DNA from: Paludibacteraceae bacterium
GTDB taxonomy: Bacteria; Bacteroidota; Bacteroidia; Bacteroidales; Paludibacteraceae
Assembly: GCA_028694215.1 (NCBI GenBank)
Contig: JAQUTW010000004.1
Location: forward strand, 1-64,000
Reading direction: 5' to 3'
Length of the DNA: 64,000 nt
Part shown: positions 9,589-18,838 of the stretch, piece after piece
Numbering within the stretch: position 1 is the stretch's first letter
How the letters are laid out: every line of letters starts with the position of its first letter
Made by a program: the position numbers and the translations under genes
Notes under the pieces: generated by a model
Database searches by the model: none
What the model was told of the DNA's origin: nothing
The model's input: only the letters and a program-made list of their open reading frames with translations

Positions 9589-9596
9589 CAAATGTA
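9589..9596 (-). promoter_or_regulatory. -7 promoter box for the 8829 gene
   Basis: On the minus strand TACATTTG matches TAnnTTTG, 65-72 bp upstream of the start codon at 9524. An AT-rich stretch precedes it. A clear TTTG -33 element was not found. Confidence 0.5.
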
Positions 9597-9680
9597 GAGG
9601 TTATTTTTTTAATAAAAAAATTTTTACCTGAAATAATTTATTAAAGCGTTCGTCTTTGTATTTTTTTAATATTCAATATC

Positions 9681-10952
9681 TTATATTGTTACATTTTGGA
9701 AGTGATTAACCATGGTTTTACAATAGGGAGCTTCTACACGTACATAGTTTTCTGTAAAACCGCTCATTTGGTCGTTTTTGCGTGCTGCTTCCCACAATAC
9801 AGTGCCTGTTTTTCCTTTTTGACTGTCGTAAAAACTCTTCAATTTTTTTGTAGAAAGTTCATGTAGCAGGTCGCTGCGGCGTTTCCGCTCGGTTTGTGGC
9901 ACAATATAAGGAATTTCAAGTGCTTTGGTTCCGGCACGTTCCGAATAGGTGAACACGTGTAACTGTGAAATGTCTAAATTGGTAAGAAAATTCAGTGTAT
10001 CTTCAAAATATTCAAGCGTTTCGCCACGGGTTCCTACCATTACATCTACGCCAATGAAAGCATTAGGCATAAGTGTTTTGATACGAATGACCTTTTCGGC
10101 AAACAATTCACGTGTGTATCGGCGTTTCATTAATTTTAAAACGGCATTGCAACCCGATTGCAGAGGCAGGTGAAAGTGTGGCGTAAAATGTTTGGATTGG
10201 GCTACAAAATCAATGATTTCGTCGGTTAATAAATCGGGTTCAATGGAGGAAATTCGATAGCGAATATCAGCATCGATATTATCTAAAGATTTTATCAAGT
10301 CGAAAAATGTTTCGTTGGTTGAGCGTCCAAAGTCGCCAATGTTTACTCCTGATAGTACAATCTCTTTTGCTCCTTCTGCAATTGCTTTTTTTGCTGCTTG
10401 TGTAGTTTCCGCAACAGAAGCATTGCGACTTCGTCCGCGTGCAAATGGTATGGTGCAATATGAACAATAATAATTACAACCGTCTTGAACTTTTAGAAAA
10501 AATCGTGTGCGGTCGTCGGCAGAGCAGGCCGGATGATACTCACGTATGTTTGCGATTGGTGTTGTTATTGATATTTTTGAAATATGTTCGCAGTATTGAT
10601 TTGATAGATATTCAAATAGAGAAAATTTTTCTTTGGCTCCAAGTACCATGCTAACTCCTTCTATTTCAGTTATTTTCTTTGGCTGTAGTTGCGCATAGCA
10701 TCCGGTAACTACAATAAAAGCCGTAGGATGTTTGTGAATTGCTTTTCTGATAGCTTGTCGGCATTTTTTGTCGGCTGTGTCGGTTACGGAACAGGTGTTG
10801 ATAATGCAAATATCTGCTATTTCTCCGGCTTTTACTTTCTTCAGCCCTTTTGCTATGAGAGATTTTAGAAGGTATGAAGTTTCTGCGAAGTTAAGTTTGC
10901 AACCTAAAGTGTAGGTGGCAACTGTTTTTCCTTGTAATATGTTAGTGTTCAT
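9681..10952 (-). CDS. mtaB: tRNA (t6A37) methylthiotransferase MtaB
   Basis: 423 aa radical-SAM enzyme of the MiaB family that adds a methylthio group to t6A37 in tRNAs reading ANN codons. The N-terminal UPF0004 domain holds a first Fe-S cluster (Cys18 in TLGCKLN, Cys54, Cys85); the radical-SAM motif CNYYCSYC gives Cys159, Cys163 and Cys166. A C-terminal TRAM-like region ends the protein. The TLGCKLN start and lack of extra insertions favour MtaB over MiaB or RimO. It stands alone on the minus strand. Confidence 0.88.
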   Translation of the reverse strand: MNTNILQGKTVATYTLGCKLNFAETSYLLKSLIAKGLKKVKAGEIADICIINTCSVTDTADKKCRQAIRKAIHKHPTAFIVVTGCYAQLQPKKITEIEGVSMVLGAKEKFSLFEYLSNQYCEHISKISITTPIANIREYHPACSADDRTRFFLKVQDGCNYYCSYCTIPFARGRSRNASVAETTQAAKKAIAEGAKEIVLSGVNIGDFGRSTNETFFDLIKSLDNIDADIRYRISSIEPDLLTDEIIDFVAQSKHFTPHFHLPLQSGCNAVLKLMKRRYTRELFAEKVIRIKTLMPNAFIGVDVMVGTRGETLEYFEDTLNFLTNLDISQLHVFTYSERAGTKALEIPYIVPQTERKRRSDLLHELSTKKLKSFYDSQKGKTGTVLWEAARKNDQMSGFTENYVRVEAPYCKTMVNHFQNVTI

Positions 10953-11081
10953 AGTAACGTTTTGAGCTACAAATATACTATAATTTGTTGTGATAAGGGT
11001 TAAGCACGCTTAAATAATTATGAGCGATGTCAATTCCTACAAGCAATAAAAAATGATGTTTTTAATGCGTTATAAAAATCT

Positions 11082-11112
11082 TTTGTTTTCTATTCTTTTT
11101 ATTGTACATTTG
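11082..11112 (+). promoter_or_regulatory. Consensus Bacteroidota promoter
   Basis: TTTG at 11082-11085 and TACATTTG at 11105-11112 are separated by exactly 19 bp, the spacing of the Bacteroidota housekeeping promoter. The transcript would start about 25 bp before the ATG of the 11142 gene. Confidence 0.75.
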
Positions 11113-11141
11113 TGGGCGCATAAGCATAGGAGAAAATTTTT

Positions 11142-11525
11142 ATGAAACGGCATATTTTTCATAGTTTGTTGGGATGTTTGTTTGCACTTATTTTGGTAAG
11201 TGTCTTTGTAACAGCACCGCTATGTGCCGACAATATGAAGGTTGCACGATTTGTCGAAGAAGGGGAATTTTTGGACAATACAATGTCTTGTTTTAATGCC
11301 ATTCCTATACCTGCAACAATGTGCGAACTTCCTTCTCCTGTGGTTAGTGTGGCATCGCGCATTACGGGCAATCCATTTTCGTTTTCGCCGTGTTGCTTTT
11401 TTCAGCATACCACTTCGCTTCAAAAGCAGCGATGGAATATTTGCCGTAAGTCTCTTAATGTTATAGCTTTCAACAATGTGCAGGCAGATTATTACATCTT
11501 CGCCTTGCACCGTATTCGAATTTAG
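11142..11525 (+). CDS. Putative exported or membrane-anchored small protein
   Basis: 127 aa. One hydrophobic helix (about 8-29: SLLGCLFALILVSVFVTAPLC) could be a signal peptide or anchor. The remainder contains several Cys residues (FSPCCFF) and no domain I recognise. A consensus promoter 30 bp upstream makes transcription likely. Three other ORFs overlap this stretch in other frames, so the coding frame is not certain. Confidence 0.45.
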   Translation: MKRHIFHSLLGCLFALILVSVFVTAPLCADNMKVARFVEEGEFLDNTMSCFNAIPIPATMCELPSPVVSVASRITGNPFSFSPCCFFQHTTSLQKQRWNICRKSLNVIAFNNVQADYYIFALHRIRI

Positions 11526-11619
11526 CCTTTTGTTTATACTTTTTTCAGATGTCATGTTTTGTAAACGTGACGTCATTGTCATATTATGTAATTAAACAAA
11601 AACTAAATTTTAGAATAAA

Positions 11620-12144
11620 ATGAAATCGAATATATCAGAAAATCTGCTTGTTGGAGCAGAACATTTAGTGTCTAAACAAAAAAATTATCAAGATTATCTT
11701 ATAGGATTAAGTGCTTTATTAGTGGCAGTTGCACTGTCTGTTCTTTTGGTTAAAATAGATTTTGGTAAAGACTCTCCTGTGTTTTTTACGTTGTGGTTAG
11801 TGGTTGCAGTTGCTCTTGGTACCGCTATCTTTAAAATTAGCAGAGCACAAAGTATTTATACTATGAAGGATACTAAAGAGCCTTTAAATCAATATGTGCT
11901 TTATTTTGACGGATTGAGCCCTGAAGATTTAATTACTATTCTTCAATCTTCTAATTATGATAGATTAAAAAAATATTTTCGTAACGAAGAGAAAGGGCTA
12001 AAAGTAGAATTGGCAACTTCTGCCGATAATTTATTTGCACGATGTTTGGTATATAAATTTATTCCTTACAGTTATGAAGTTGTTTCCGAGGTAATAACAT
12101 TGTCGTCTGTTTCTGCTTTTAAAACGACTTTTGGTATAAAATAG
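11620..12144 (+). CDS. Two-helix membrane protein of unknown function
   Basis: 174 aa. Two transmembrane helices (about 26-45 and 56-74) are followed by a cytoplasmic domain of about 90 residues (YVLYFDGLSPEDLITILQSS onwards). No enzyme motif is seen. A perfect terminator follows. It may share a transcript with the 11142 gene, but the 94-bp gap leaves that open. Confidence 0.65.
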   Translation: MKSNISENLLVGAEHLVSKQKNYQDYLIGLSALLVAVALSVLLVKIDFGKDSPVFFTLWLVVAVALGTAIFKISRAQSIYTMKDTKEPLNQYVLYFDGLSPEDLITILQSSNYDRLKKYFRNEEKGLKVELATSADNLFARCLVYKFIPYSYEVVSEVITLSSVSAFKTTFGIK

Positions 12145-12155
12145 CTTGGTGGCAT

Positions 12156-12188
12156 AAAAAAAGCGAGAAAAAAATTCTCGCTTTTTTT
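12156..12188 (+). terminator. Bidirectional terminator between convergent genes
   Basis: AAAAAAAGCGAGAA pairs with TTCTCGCTTTTTTT around five A residues. It has A and T tracts on both sides and lies between the 11620 gene and pfp. Confidence 0.85.
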
Positions 12189-12205
12189 GTTGAAATATTA
12201 AATCA

Positions 12206-13858
12206 TTAGATTTTTTTGCCGTGTTCCAAAAGTAATGTGCGTGTTGGTTGGTCGCATACTTCACTTGGACCGTAATATTGTATTGGTCCAGGATAAACGT
12301 AGCTGGCGTCTTCGTTTGCCCATTCGATGCGATGTGCTTCAAAATATTTGAATGGAGCACCGTCTAAACGAACCAATGCTTTTTGTATAACCGGTTTCAT
12401 AACGCCGTTGCGTCTTTCCATATTCATCATCATGGTAATGGGCACACCTCCGGCAATCCATTTTTCGGCAGGTTCGGTAAGGTTACGAACCGACGACATA
12501 TAACCGGTTTTGCCTTCTGCAATCAATACGGAAGCAGTGTATCCCAAAGAATAGCAATAGTCGGCATCAAAATTGGAAGGTACTGCACAACGTCCTTCAT
12601 AACCGAAGAAGTGATGAATAGCAGAAAATTTTCCTTTATAGGAACCTTGAGCTTTCATTGCCGCCAATCTTTTGGCAACCATCTCAATCAGCATTTTTTC
12701 GGTTTCGATTAAAGAAACCTGAACATTTCCATGAGGGTCGCGGTCTAATGTTAATTGTTTGGCAATGCCTTTCGGTAGGTCGGAGTACACTAATCGACTG
12801 TCATTGGAAAGTTTTGCTTTTACATATTGACGCTTTTCGTCGTCGGTGTTCAAAGAATTAAATTCATCGTTGTTAGCCAATAAGTCGTTCAATTCGGCAA
12901 TGAGTTTTTTCATGGCAGGAATAAATTCTATTAAACCTTCAGGAATCAAAATTGTACCGAAGTTCAATCCATGTTCAGCTCTGTTGACAATGACCTTAAT
13001 AATATCATCTACAATATCGTTCAGGGTCATATTTTTTGCCTCTACTTCTTCTGATACGATACAAATATTTGGTTGGCTTTGCAATGCACATTCTAAGGTA
13101 ATATGCGAAGCAGAACGTCCCATCAGACGAATGAAGTGCCAATATTTTTTGGCAGAATTGGCATCGCGTTGAATATTTCCGATAAGTTCGGAATAAACTT
13201 TACATGCCGTGTCGAATCCGAAAGAAGTTTCAATCATATCGTTTTTTAAGTCGCCGTCAATCGTTTTCGGGCAACCAATTACCTGAATCCCTGATTTTTT
13301 TCTTTTGTAGTATTCTGCCAATACGCATGCGTTTGTGTTGGAGTCGTCGCCTCCAATAATAACGATAGCTTTTATTCCCAACTCTTTGCAGATTTTTTCT
13401 CCTGCTTCAAATTGACTTTCTTCTTCCAATTTTGTACGTCCTGAACCGATAATGTCAAATCCGCCCGTATTACGATATTCATTAATAATATCAGAAGTTA
13501 ATTCAATGTATTTGTGGTCTGTCAGACCGCTTGGACCTCCAAGAAAACCATACAATTTATTATCAGGATTTAATTTTTTAAGACCGTCGAATAATCCGGA
13601 AATAACATTATGTCCGCCGGGAGCTTGTCCGCCCGACAGAATAACACCAACAGCCATGGTTGGGTAGCTTTTAGAAGCCCCTTCCGTAAATTTAATGATT
13701 GGCATTCCGTAAGTATTTGGAAATAATGCCTTAATTTCTTCCTGATTGGCTACCGATTGAGTAGCAGAACCTTCGTTCATGGCGATACTGCTTTTGAAAA
13801 CGGCAGGAAGTTTGGGCTGATACGTTGCCCTTGCAATTTGTAATGGACTTTTTTTCAT
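12206..13858 (-). CDS. pfp: Pyrophosphate-dependent 6-phosphofructokinase
   Basis: 550 aa, the long (beta-like) PFP class. It phosphorylates fructose 6-phosphate with PPi in reversible glycolysis. [14 protein letters not shown] (72-85) is the nucleotide-site loop, and GGDDSN (169-174) has the Asp typical of PPi rather than ATP specificity. PKTIDGDL (197-204) carries the catalytic Asp, and MGRSASH follows. Single gene with terminator downstream. With apgM nearby, it indicates PPi-saving glycolysis. Confidence 0.93.
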   Translation of the reverse strand: MKKSPLQIARATYQPKLPAVFKSSIAMNEGSATQSVANQEEIKALFPNTYGMPIIKFTEGASKSYPTMAVGVILSGGQAPGGHNVISGLFDGLKKLNPDNKLYGFLGGPSGLTDHKYIELTSDIINEYRNTGGFDIIGSGRTKLEEESQFEAGEKICKELGIKAIVIIGGDDSNTNACVLAEYYKRKKSGIQVIGCPKTIDGDLKNDMIETSFGFDTACKVYSELIGNIQRDANSAKKYWHFIRLMGRSASHITLECALQSQPNICIVSEEVEAKNMTLNDIVDDIIKVIVNRAEHGLNFGTILIPEGLIEFIPAMKKLIAELNDLLANNDEFNSLNTDDEKRQYVKAKLSNDSRLVYSDLPKGIAKQLTLDRDPHGNVQVSLIETEKMLIEMVAKRLAAMKAQGSYKGKFSAIHHFFGYEGRCAVPSNFDADYCYSLGYTASVLIAEGKTGYMSSVRNLTEPAEKWIAGGVPITMMMNMERRNGVMKPVIQKALVRLDGAPFKYFEAHRIEWANEDASYVYPGPIQYYGPSEVCDQPTRTLLLEHGKKI

Positions 13859-13885
13859 TGAAAATAAGTATTTTAAAGTAATAAA

Positions 13886-15457
13886 TTAAATAAACAATGC
13901 TAACAATTTAACGACAAGTACCAACAAAACCATCGCAATCGGATAAGCGGTAGCGTAGGCAATTTGTGGGGCATTTGATTTTGTCATTGGCGAAATGGCT
14001 GCCAAACCAGGTGTACTTGTCATTCCACCGGCCAACGCACCAAGTAAAATAAGTATGTTACTTTTATATACTCCTCGTGCGAAAACTGTGGTTAAAATCA
14101 TGGGTAGTAACGTAATTATACCTCCAACAATAAATAGTTTATAACCATATTGCATATAAGTATCTACTAACGTTGCACCGGCGTTTGTGCCAACAACTGC
14201 AAGAAAAAAGATTAAACCAATTTCGCGTAACAACAAGTTTGATGAACTTGACATTGTCCACAGTATTGGTCCTGTTTTACCTATGCGACTTAGAATCAGT
14301 GCAACTAATAGAACGCCGCCGGTTAAGCCTAAAAATGTGAATTTACCAATGAGTACACCCAAAATAATTCCTAATGCAATAGGAAGAATATCGGTATCTG
14401 AAAGTCGTTTGTCGTCGTTGCCAAATAGTTTTGAAACTTGTTCCATATTGTCTTTGCTACATGCTACCATCAGTTTGTCGCCAAAATGTACTTTCGAATA
14501 AGACATTGGAGTAATGTCGATGCCACTTCTGCGAATTCGTGTGATGGTGGCACCATAATTGGCTTGTAAATTGAGTTCTGCCAATGTTTTATTGACAACA
14601 TTTTTATTGGTAACTAAAAGCCCGCGTACATCGAATTTATTGCTTAATGGCAATTCTTTGTCAGATATTTCTCCAAGTAACATTTCTACTTTTTTAATGG
14701 AGTCTTCTGTTCCAACGACACGTACCAAATCGCCTTTATGCAGAACGGTATTGGAGGTTGGGGTAATGGCGACATTATTATGCATGACACGCGAAATAAC
14801 AGCTCCTGTCATACTGTGGAAATGTATAAATGTTAATGTTTTACCTTCAATATTTTGGTTGTTGATTTCAAAGTTTTTGGCAATCATTAATGGGTATTCT
14901 GATTTTACATTTTCTTCCCATTTGTTTTCTTCCGATTTTAAATCTACGCGCATAATTTGTGGCAACAATCGTAGAAATAAGATAACGCCGATAACTCCAA
15001 AAGGATAGGCGATGCCATAACCAATAGATGAAGCAGAACCGAATTGTTCGGTAGCTGATGCCAAACCCGGTGTACTGGTTAACGCTCCTGTCAACAGACC
15101 GGCAATAATGGGAATGTCCAAATCAAAAATATATTTGCATGCAATGGCAATTGCTCCGGCTACAAAAATCAGAATGGCAGCCAAAGAAGCTAATTTTATA
15201 CCATTTTTTTTTAGCGAATCGAAAAAACCGGGACCGGCTTGAATACCAATGGTAAAAATAAAAAGAACAAGACCAATGTCTTGAATGATAGGATCTATTT
15301 TAATTCCGAAATGTCCGAATATTAATGCTACAAAAATGACGGCTGAAATATCTAAAGAAACACCTTTTATCTTTATTCTTCCAATAATATAGCCGATAAC
15401 GATAATGGCAAAAAGGGCGAAATATCCACTATGACAAAGAGTTACGAGTTCTTCCAT
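13886..15457 (-). CDS. AspT/YidE-type transporter with RCK_C domains
   Basis: 523 aa. Two homologous membrane halves with matching GALTSTPGLASA and GGMTSTPGLAAI motifs flank two central RCK_C (TrkA-C) domains (about 190-350; VLHKGDLVRVVGTED and VHFGDKLMVACSKD). This is the aspartate:alanine exchanger-like family (AspT, YidE, YbjL). Substrate cannot be read from sequence; dicarboxylate or amino acid exchange is likely. It is 27 bp upstream of pfp on the same strand and may be cotranscribed with it. Confidence 0.85.
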   Translation of the reverse strand: MEELVTLCHSGYFALFAIIVIGYIIGRIKIKGVSLDISAVIFVALIFGHFGIKIDPIIQDIGLVLFIFTIGIQAGPGFFDSLKKNGIKLASLAAILIFVAGAIAIACKYIFDLDIPIIAGLLTGALTSTPGLASATEQFGSASSIGYGIAYPFGVIGVILFLRLLPQIMRVDLKSEENKWEENVKSEYPLMIAKNFEINNQNIEGKTLTFIHFHSMTGAVISRVMHNNVAITPTSNTVLHKGDLVRVVGTEDSIKKVEMLLGEISDKELPLSNKFDVRGLLVTNKNVVNKTLAELNLQANYGATITRIRRSGIDITPMSYSKVHFGDKLMVACSKDNMEQVSKLFGNDDKRLSDTDILPIALGIILGVLIGKFTFLGLTGGVLLVALILSRIGKTGPILWTMSSSSNLLLREIGLIFFLAVVGTNAGATLVDTYMQYGYKLFIVGGIITLLPMILTTVFARGVYKSNILILLGALAGGMTSTPGLAAISPMTKSNAPQIAYATAYPIAMVLLVLVVKLLALFI

Positions 15458-15603
15458 TTTTGTTGTGTTTTGACCTGCAAAAGTAGTGATAAAAAATCAC
15501 TGTTGCAAAAAAAATGCAGGGAAGTTAAAACATTAAAAATCGTACTTTTTGGACATTTGGATAGAAACGTTATTTGTGTATTCTGAATTTCATTTTTTTT
15601 TGT

Positions 15604-15611
15604 TACTTTTG
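15604..15611 (+). promoter_or_regulatory. -7 box candidate for the trxB-apgM-lysS group
   Basis: TACTTTTG, 33 bp before the trxB start, fits TAnnTTTG. The -33 position lacks a clear TTTG. trxB, the DHH gene, apgM and lysS follow with gaps of 1, -4 and 12 bp, so they are probably one transcript. Confidence 0.45.
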
Positions 15612-15643
15612 TCTTCTAAATACAACTCTGATTTTAAAAGACT

Positions 15644-16576
15644 ATGGAAACAGTAAATTGCTTGATTATTGGCTCAGGTCCTGCCGGTTTTACTGCCGCT
15701 ATTTATGCCGGACGTGCAAATTTGTCCCCTGTTTTATACGAAGGCATTCAGCCGGGCGGTCAGTTGATAACTACCACGGAAATAGAGAATTTTCCGGGTT
15801 ATCCTGAAGGAATTGACGGAAATATGATGATGGACGATTTTCGTCGACAAGCAATGCGTTTTGGGGCAGACGTTCGTTCCGGTATGGTAACAGCTGTCGA
15901 TTTTGAGCATTATCCTTATAAAGTTGAAATAGATAAAGAGAAATATATTGTTGCAAAAACAATCATAATTTCTACAGGAGCATCGGCTCAATATCTTGGT
16001 CTGCCCGATGAAAAAAAATATGCAGGGAAAGGCGTTTCTGCTTGTGCCACTTGTGATGGATTCTTTTATCGTAAAAAACGGGTGGCGGTTGTTGGTGGTG
16101 GCGATACTGCTTGCGAAGAAGCTGTTTACCTTTCAGGGTTGGTCGAAAAAGTCTATTTGATTGTACGCAAACCTTTTTTACGGGCATCAAAAATTATGCA
16201 GGAACGTGTATTTGCTACACCAAACATAGAAATTTTATTTGAACATCAAACGTTAGGACTTTTTGGTGAAGAATTTGTAGAAGGCGCCACTTTGGTAAAA
16301 CGCAAGGGAGAAACAGATGAAACACAAGTTAAAATAGCTATTAACGGATTTTTTCTTGCCATTGGTCATCATCCTAACTCAGATATTTTTAAACCTTATT
16401 TGGAAACCGATGAAATCGGTTATATTAAAACCTTGCCGGATAGCCCTTTGACAAAAATAGCAGGAGTTTTTGCTGCCGGAGATGTTGCCGATCCACATTA
16501 TCGTCAGGCTATAACGGCAGCTGCCAGTGGATGTAAAGCGGCTATTGAAGCAGAACGGTTTTTAAAAACAAAATAA
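15644..16576 (+). CDS. trxB: Thioredoxin reductase
   Basis: 310 aa flavoprotein that reduces thioredoxin with NADPH. FAD-binding IIGSGPAGFTAAIYAGRA (8-25), redox pair CATC (Cys134/Cys137), NADPH-site GGGDTACEEA (151-160) and the C-terminal GVFAAGDVAD are all present. Length is standard. First gene of a four-gene group with the nrnA-like gene, apgM and lysS. Confidence 0.95.
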   Translation: METVNCLIIGSGPAGFTAAIYAGRANLSPVLYEGIQPGGQLITTTEIENFPGYPEGIDGNMMMDDFRRQAMRFGADVRSGMVTAVDFEHYPYKVEIDKEKYIVAKTIIISTGASAQYLGLPDEKKYAGKGVSACATCDGFFYRKKRVAVVGGGDTACEEAVYLSGLVEKVYLIVRKPFLRASKIMQERVFATPNIEILFEHQTLGLFGEEFVEGATLVKRKGETDETQVKIAINGFFLAIGHHPNSDIFKPYLETDEIGYIKTLPDSPLTKIAGVFAAGDVADPHYRQAITAAASGCKAAIEAERFLKTK

Positions 16577-16577
16577 T

Positions 16578-17618
16578 ATGTTGTCAAAAATAATTTCGGA
16601 AAAGAATATTGATGAGGTTCGTCATCTGTTGAATAATGCCGAGAATGTGGCTATTGTAACGCATATTTCGCCTGATGGTGATGCAGTGGGATCTTCAGTT
16701 GCTTTAGCACATTTTCTAATAAGTATGAAGAAAAAGCCTATAGTTATTGTACCAAATTGTTTCCCTGTTTTTTTTAATTGGCTTTCGGGAACGCAAGATA
16801 TTATTGTATATGAAGATCATCACGAAGAGACAAAAAAAGCTATAGCGGACGCGCAACTTATTTTTTGTCTGGATTTTAATTCTATAGATAGGATAGACGG
16901 CATTGCACCCTATGTACGGCAATCCGAAGCTAAAAAAATATTGGTTGATCACCATGTCAATCCTGCCGAATTTTGTGATGTTGTTATTTCGCATCCTTCT
17001 ATTTCATCAACTTCGGAACTGATTTTTAGACTGATTTGTCGTTTAGGTTGCTTCCCGAATATCACAAAAGAATGTGCAGAAGCTATTTATATGGGAATGA
17101 TGACTGATACAGGTAATTTCTCATATAATTCTATGCAACCTGAAATTTATCAGATTATTTCCGAATTATTAATGAAAGGAATTGATAAAGATGCCATTTA
17201 CCGCTGTATTTATAATACATATTCTGTCAATCGTATGCGGCTGATGGGGTATTGCCTGAATCGTAAAATGAAAATTTACCCTGAACAGAAAACCGCCGTT
17301 ATTGCTTTGACGTTGGAAGAACAGCAGCGTTTTGATTGTCAGGTCGGTGATACCGATGGATTCGTCAATTTGCCTTTGTCGATAGAAGGTGTTGATGTTT
17401 CCGTATTGGTGCGTGAGGATATAAAAAAGATAAAACTCTCTTTTCGCTCACAAGGAACATTTCCTGTCAACAAAATGGCGGCAATGTTTCGTGGTGGTGG
17501 GCATTTGAATGCTGCCGGTGGCGAAAGCTATCAACCTATGCGTAAGACACTTTGGAAATTGGAAAATATGATTAAAAACAGAAGAGATTTTGAACAGACA
17601 ACAGAAGAACAAATATGA
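16578..17618 (+). CDS. DHH-family phosphoesterase, NrnA-like
   Basis: 346 aa. Degrades nanoRNA oligonucleotides and/or 3'-phosphoadenosine 5'-phosphate in NrnA relatives. N-terminal DHH domain: His29, Asp33 and Asp35 in ISPDGDAVGSS, Asp in CLDFNS, and DHH at 124-126. DHHA1 domain at the C-terminus with FRGGGHLNAAGG. Starts 1 bp after trxB and overlaps apgM by 4 bp. A cyclic dinucleotide hydrolase activity is also possible for this fold. Confidence 0.87.
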   Translation: MLSKIISEKNIDEVRHLLNNAENVAIVTHISPDGDAVGSSVALAHFLISMKKKPIVIVPNCFPVFFNWLSGTQDIIVYEDHHEETKKAIADAQLIFCLDFNSIDRIDGIAPYVRQSEAKKILVDHHVNPAEFCDVVISHPSISSTSELIFRLICRLGCFPNITKECAEAIYMGMMTDTGNFSYNSMQPEIYQIISELLMKGIDKDAIYRCIYNTYSVNRMRLMGYCLNRKMKIYPEQKTAVIALTLEEQQRFDCQVGDTDGFVNLPLSIEGVDVSVLVREDIKKIKLSFRSQGTFPVNKMAAMFRGGGHLNAAGGESYQPMRKTLWKLENMIKNRRDFEQTTEEQI

Positions 17619-18826
17619 AATATGTTATAATTCTTGGCGATGGAATGGCTGATGAGCCTATTGTTGAATTAGGATGGAAAACGCCATTACAAATGGCAAA
17701 TAAGCCGACAATTGACCGGTTGACTAAAATGGGTCGCAGCGGTTTGTTGCATACTGTCCCTGACGGATTTCACCCGGGAAGCGAAATAGCCAACCTGTCT
17801 GTTTTGGGTTATGATGTTCCAACGGTATTTGAAGGACGTGGAACATTGGAGGCCGCCAGCATGGGAGTTTCTGTAAATGAAGGCGAAATGGTCGCTCGCT
17901 GTAATTTAATTTGTGTTGAAAACGGCAAAATCAAGAACCATTCGGCGGGTCATATCTCCAATGAAGAAGCGGCAGAGCTCATCACTTTCTTACAAACAGA
18001 ATTGGGAAATGATAGTGTGCATTTTTACCATGGAGTATCTTATCGCCATTTGGTAAAAATAGTAGGAGGCGATAAACGTGTTATTTGCACACCTCCTCAT
18101 GATGTTCCGGGTACGCCGTTTGTCGATGTTATGGTAAAAGCCATTGTTCCGGAAGCACAAAAAACAGCTGATTTACTGAATAATTTGATTGTACGTTCGC
18201 AGGAATTACTGAAAAATCATCCTGTTAATATAAAACGAATGGCAGCAGGAAAAGATCCTGCAAATAGCGTATGGTTCTGGTCGCCGGGGTATAAATCGGC
18301 AATGCGTCCGTTCTCCGAAATGTTTGGCGTAAAAAAAGGTTCTGTAATTTCGGCTGTCGATTTGATAAAAGGAATTGGCATTACCGCCGGTTTGAAATCT
18401 ATTAATGTCGAAGGCGCAACAGGTTTGTTTGATACCAATTATGAAGGAAAAGCACAAGCGGCCATAGAAGCGTTGAAAACGGATGATTTTGTGTTTGTGC
18501 ATGTCGAAGCAAGTGATGAAGCGGGTCATGAAGGAAATGTGGACTTGAAAATAAAAACAATTGAATATTTGTCGGAACGGCTCGCAAAACCTATTTTAGA
18601 GGCGACTGAAAAAATGTCGGAACCGGTTACAATTGCTGTTTTACCGGATCATCCGACACCGTGTCGTTTGCGAACACATACGGCAAATGCTATTCCGTTT
18701 ACCATTTATAATCCCACGGGTACTGGAGATTCGGTGCAAGTATTTGATGAGTTTTCTGCACAAAAAGGAGTTTTTGGTACACTTTCAGGAGACGAGTTTA
18801 TGAAATTATTAATGAATAACAAGTAA
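17615..18826 (+). CDS. apgM: Cofactor-independent phosphoglycerate mutase, archaeal type
   Basis: 403 aa. Interconverts 3- and 2-phosphoglycerate without 2,3-BPG. The alkaline-phosphatase fold is indicated by ILGDGMAD at the N-terminus, the serine nucleophile region PGSEIANLSVLGYD, HVEASDEAGHEGN and LPDHPTPCRLRTHT with metal-binding His/Asp. Start overlaps the stop of the DHH gene (ATGA-type overlap). Confidence 0.92.
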   Translation: MKYVIILGDGMADEPIVELGWKTPLQMANKPTIDRLTKMGRSGLLHTVPDGFHPGSEIANLSVLGYDVPTVFEGRGTLEAASMGVSVNEGEMVARCNLICVENGKIKNHSAGHISNEEAAELITFLQTELGNDSVHFYHGVSYRHLVKIVGGDKRVICTPPHDVPGTPFVDVMVKAIVPEAQKTADLLNNLIVRSQELLKNHPVNIKRMAAGKDPANSVWFWSPGYKSAMRPFSEMFGVKKGSVISAVDLIKGIGITAGLKSINVEGATGLFDTNYEGKAQAAIEALKTDDFVFVHVEASDEAGHEGNVDLKIKTIEYLSERLAKPILEATEKMSEPVTIAVLPDHPTPCRLRTHTANAIPFTIYNPTGTGDSVQVFDEFSAQKGVFGTLSGDEFMKLLMNNK

Positions 18827-18838
18827 TACAAAAAAAAT

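Noticed and set aside
11159-11582. Minus-strand ORFs over the 11142 gene
   Set aside because: A consensus promoter and a signal-peptide-like N-terminus favour the plus-strand frame; the antisense ORFs show no feature.
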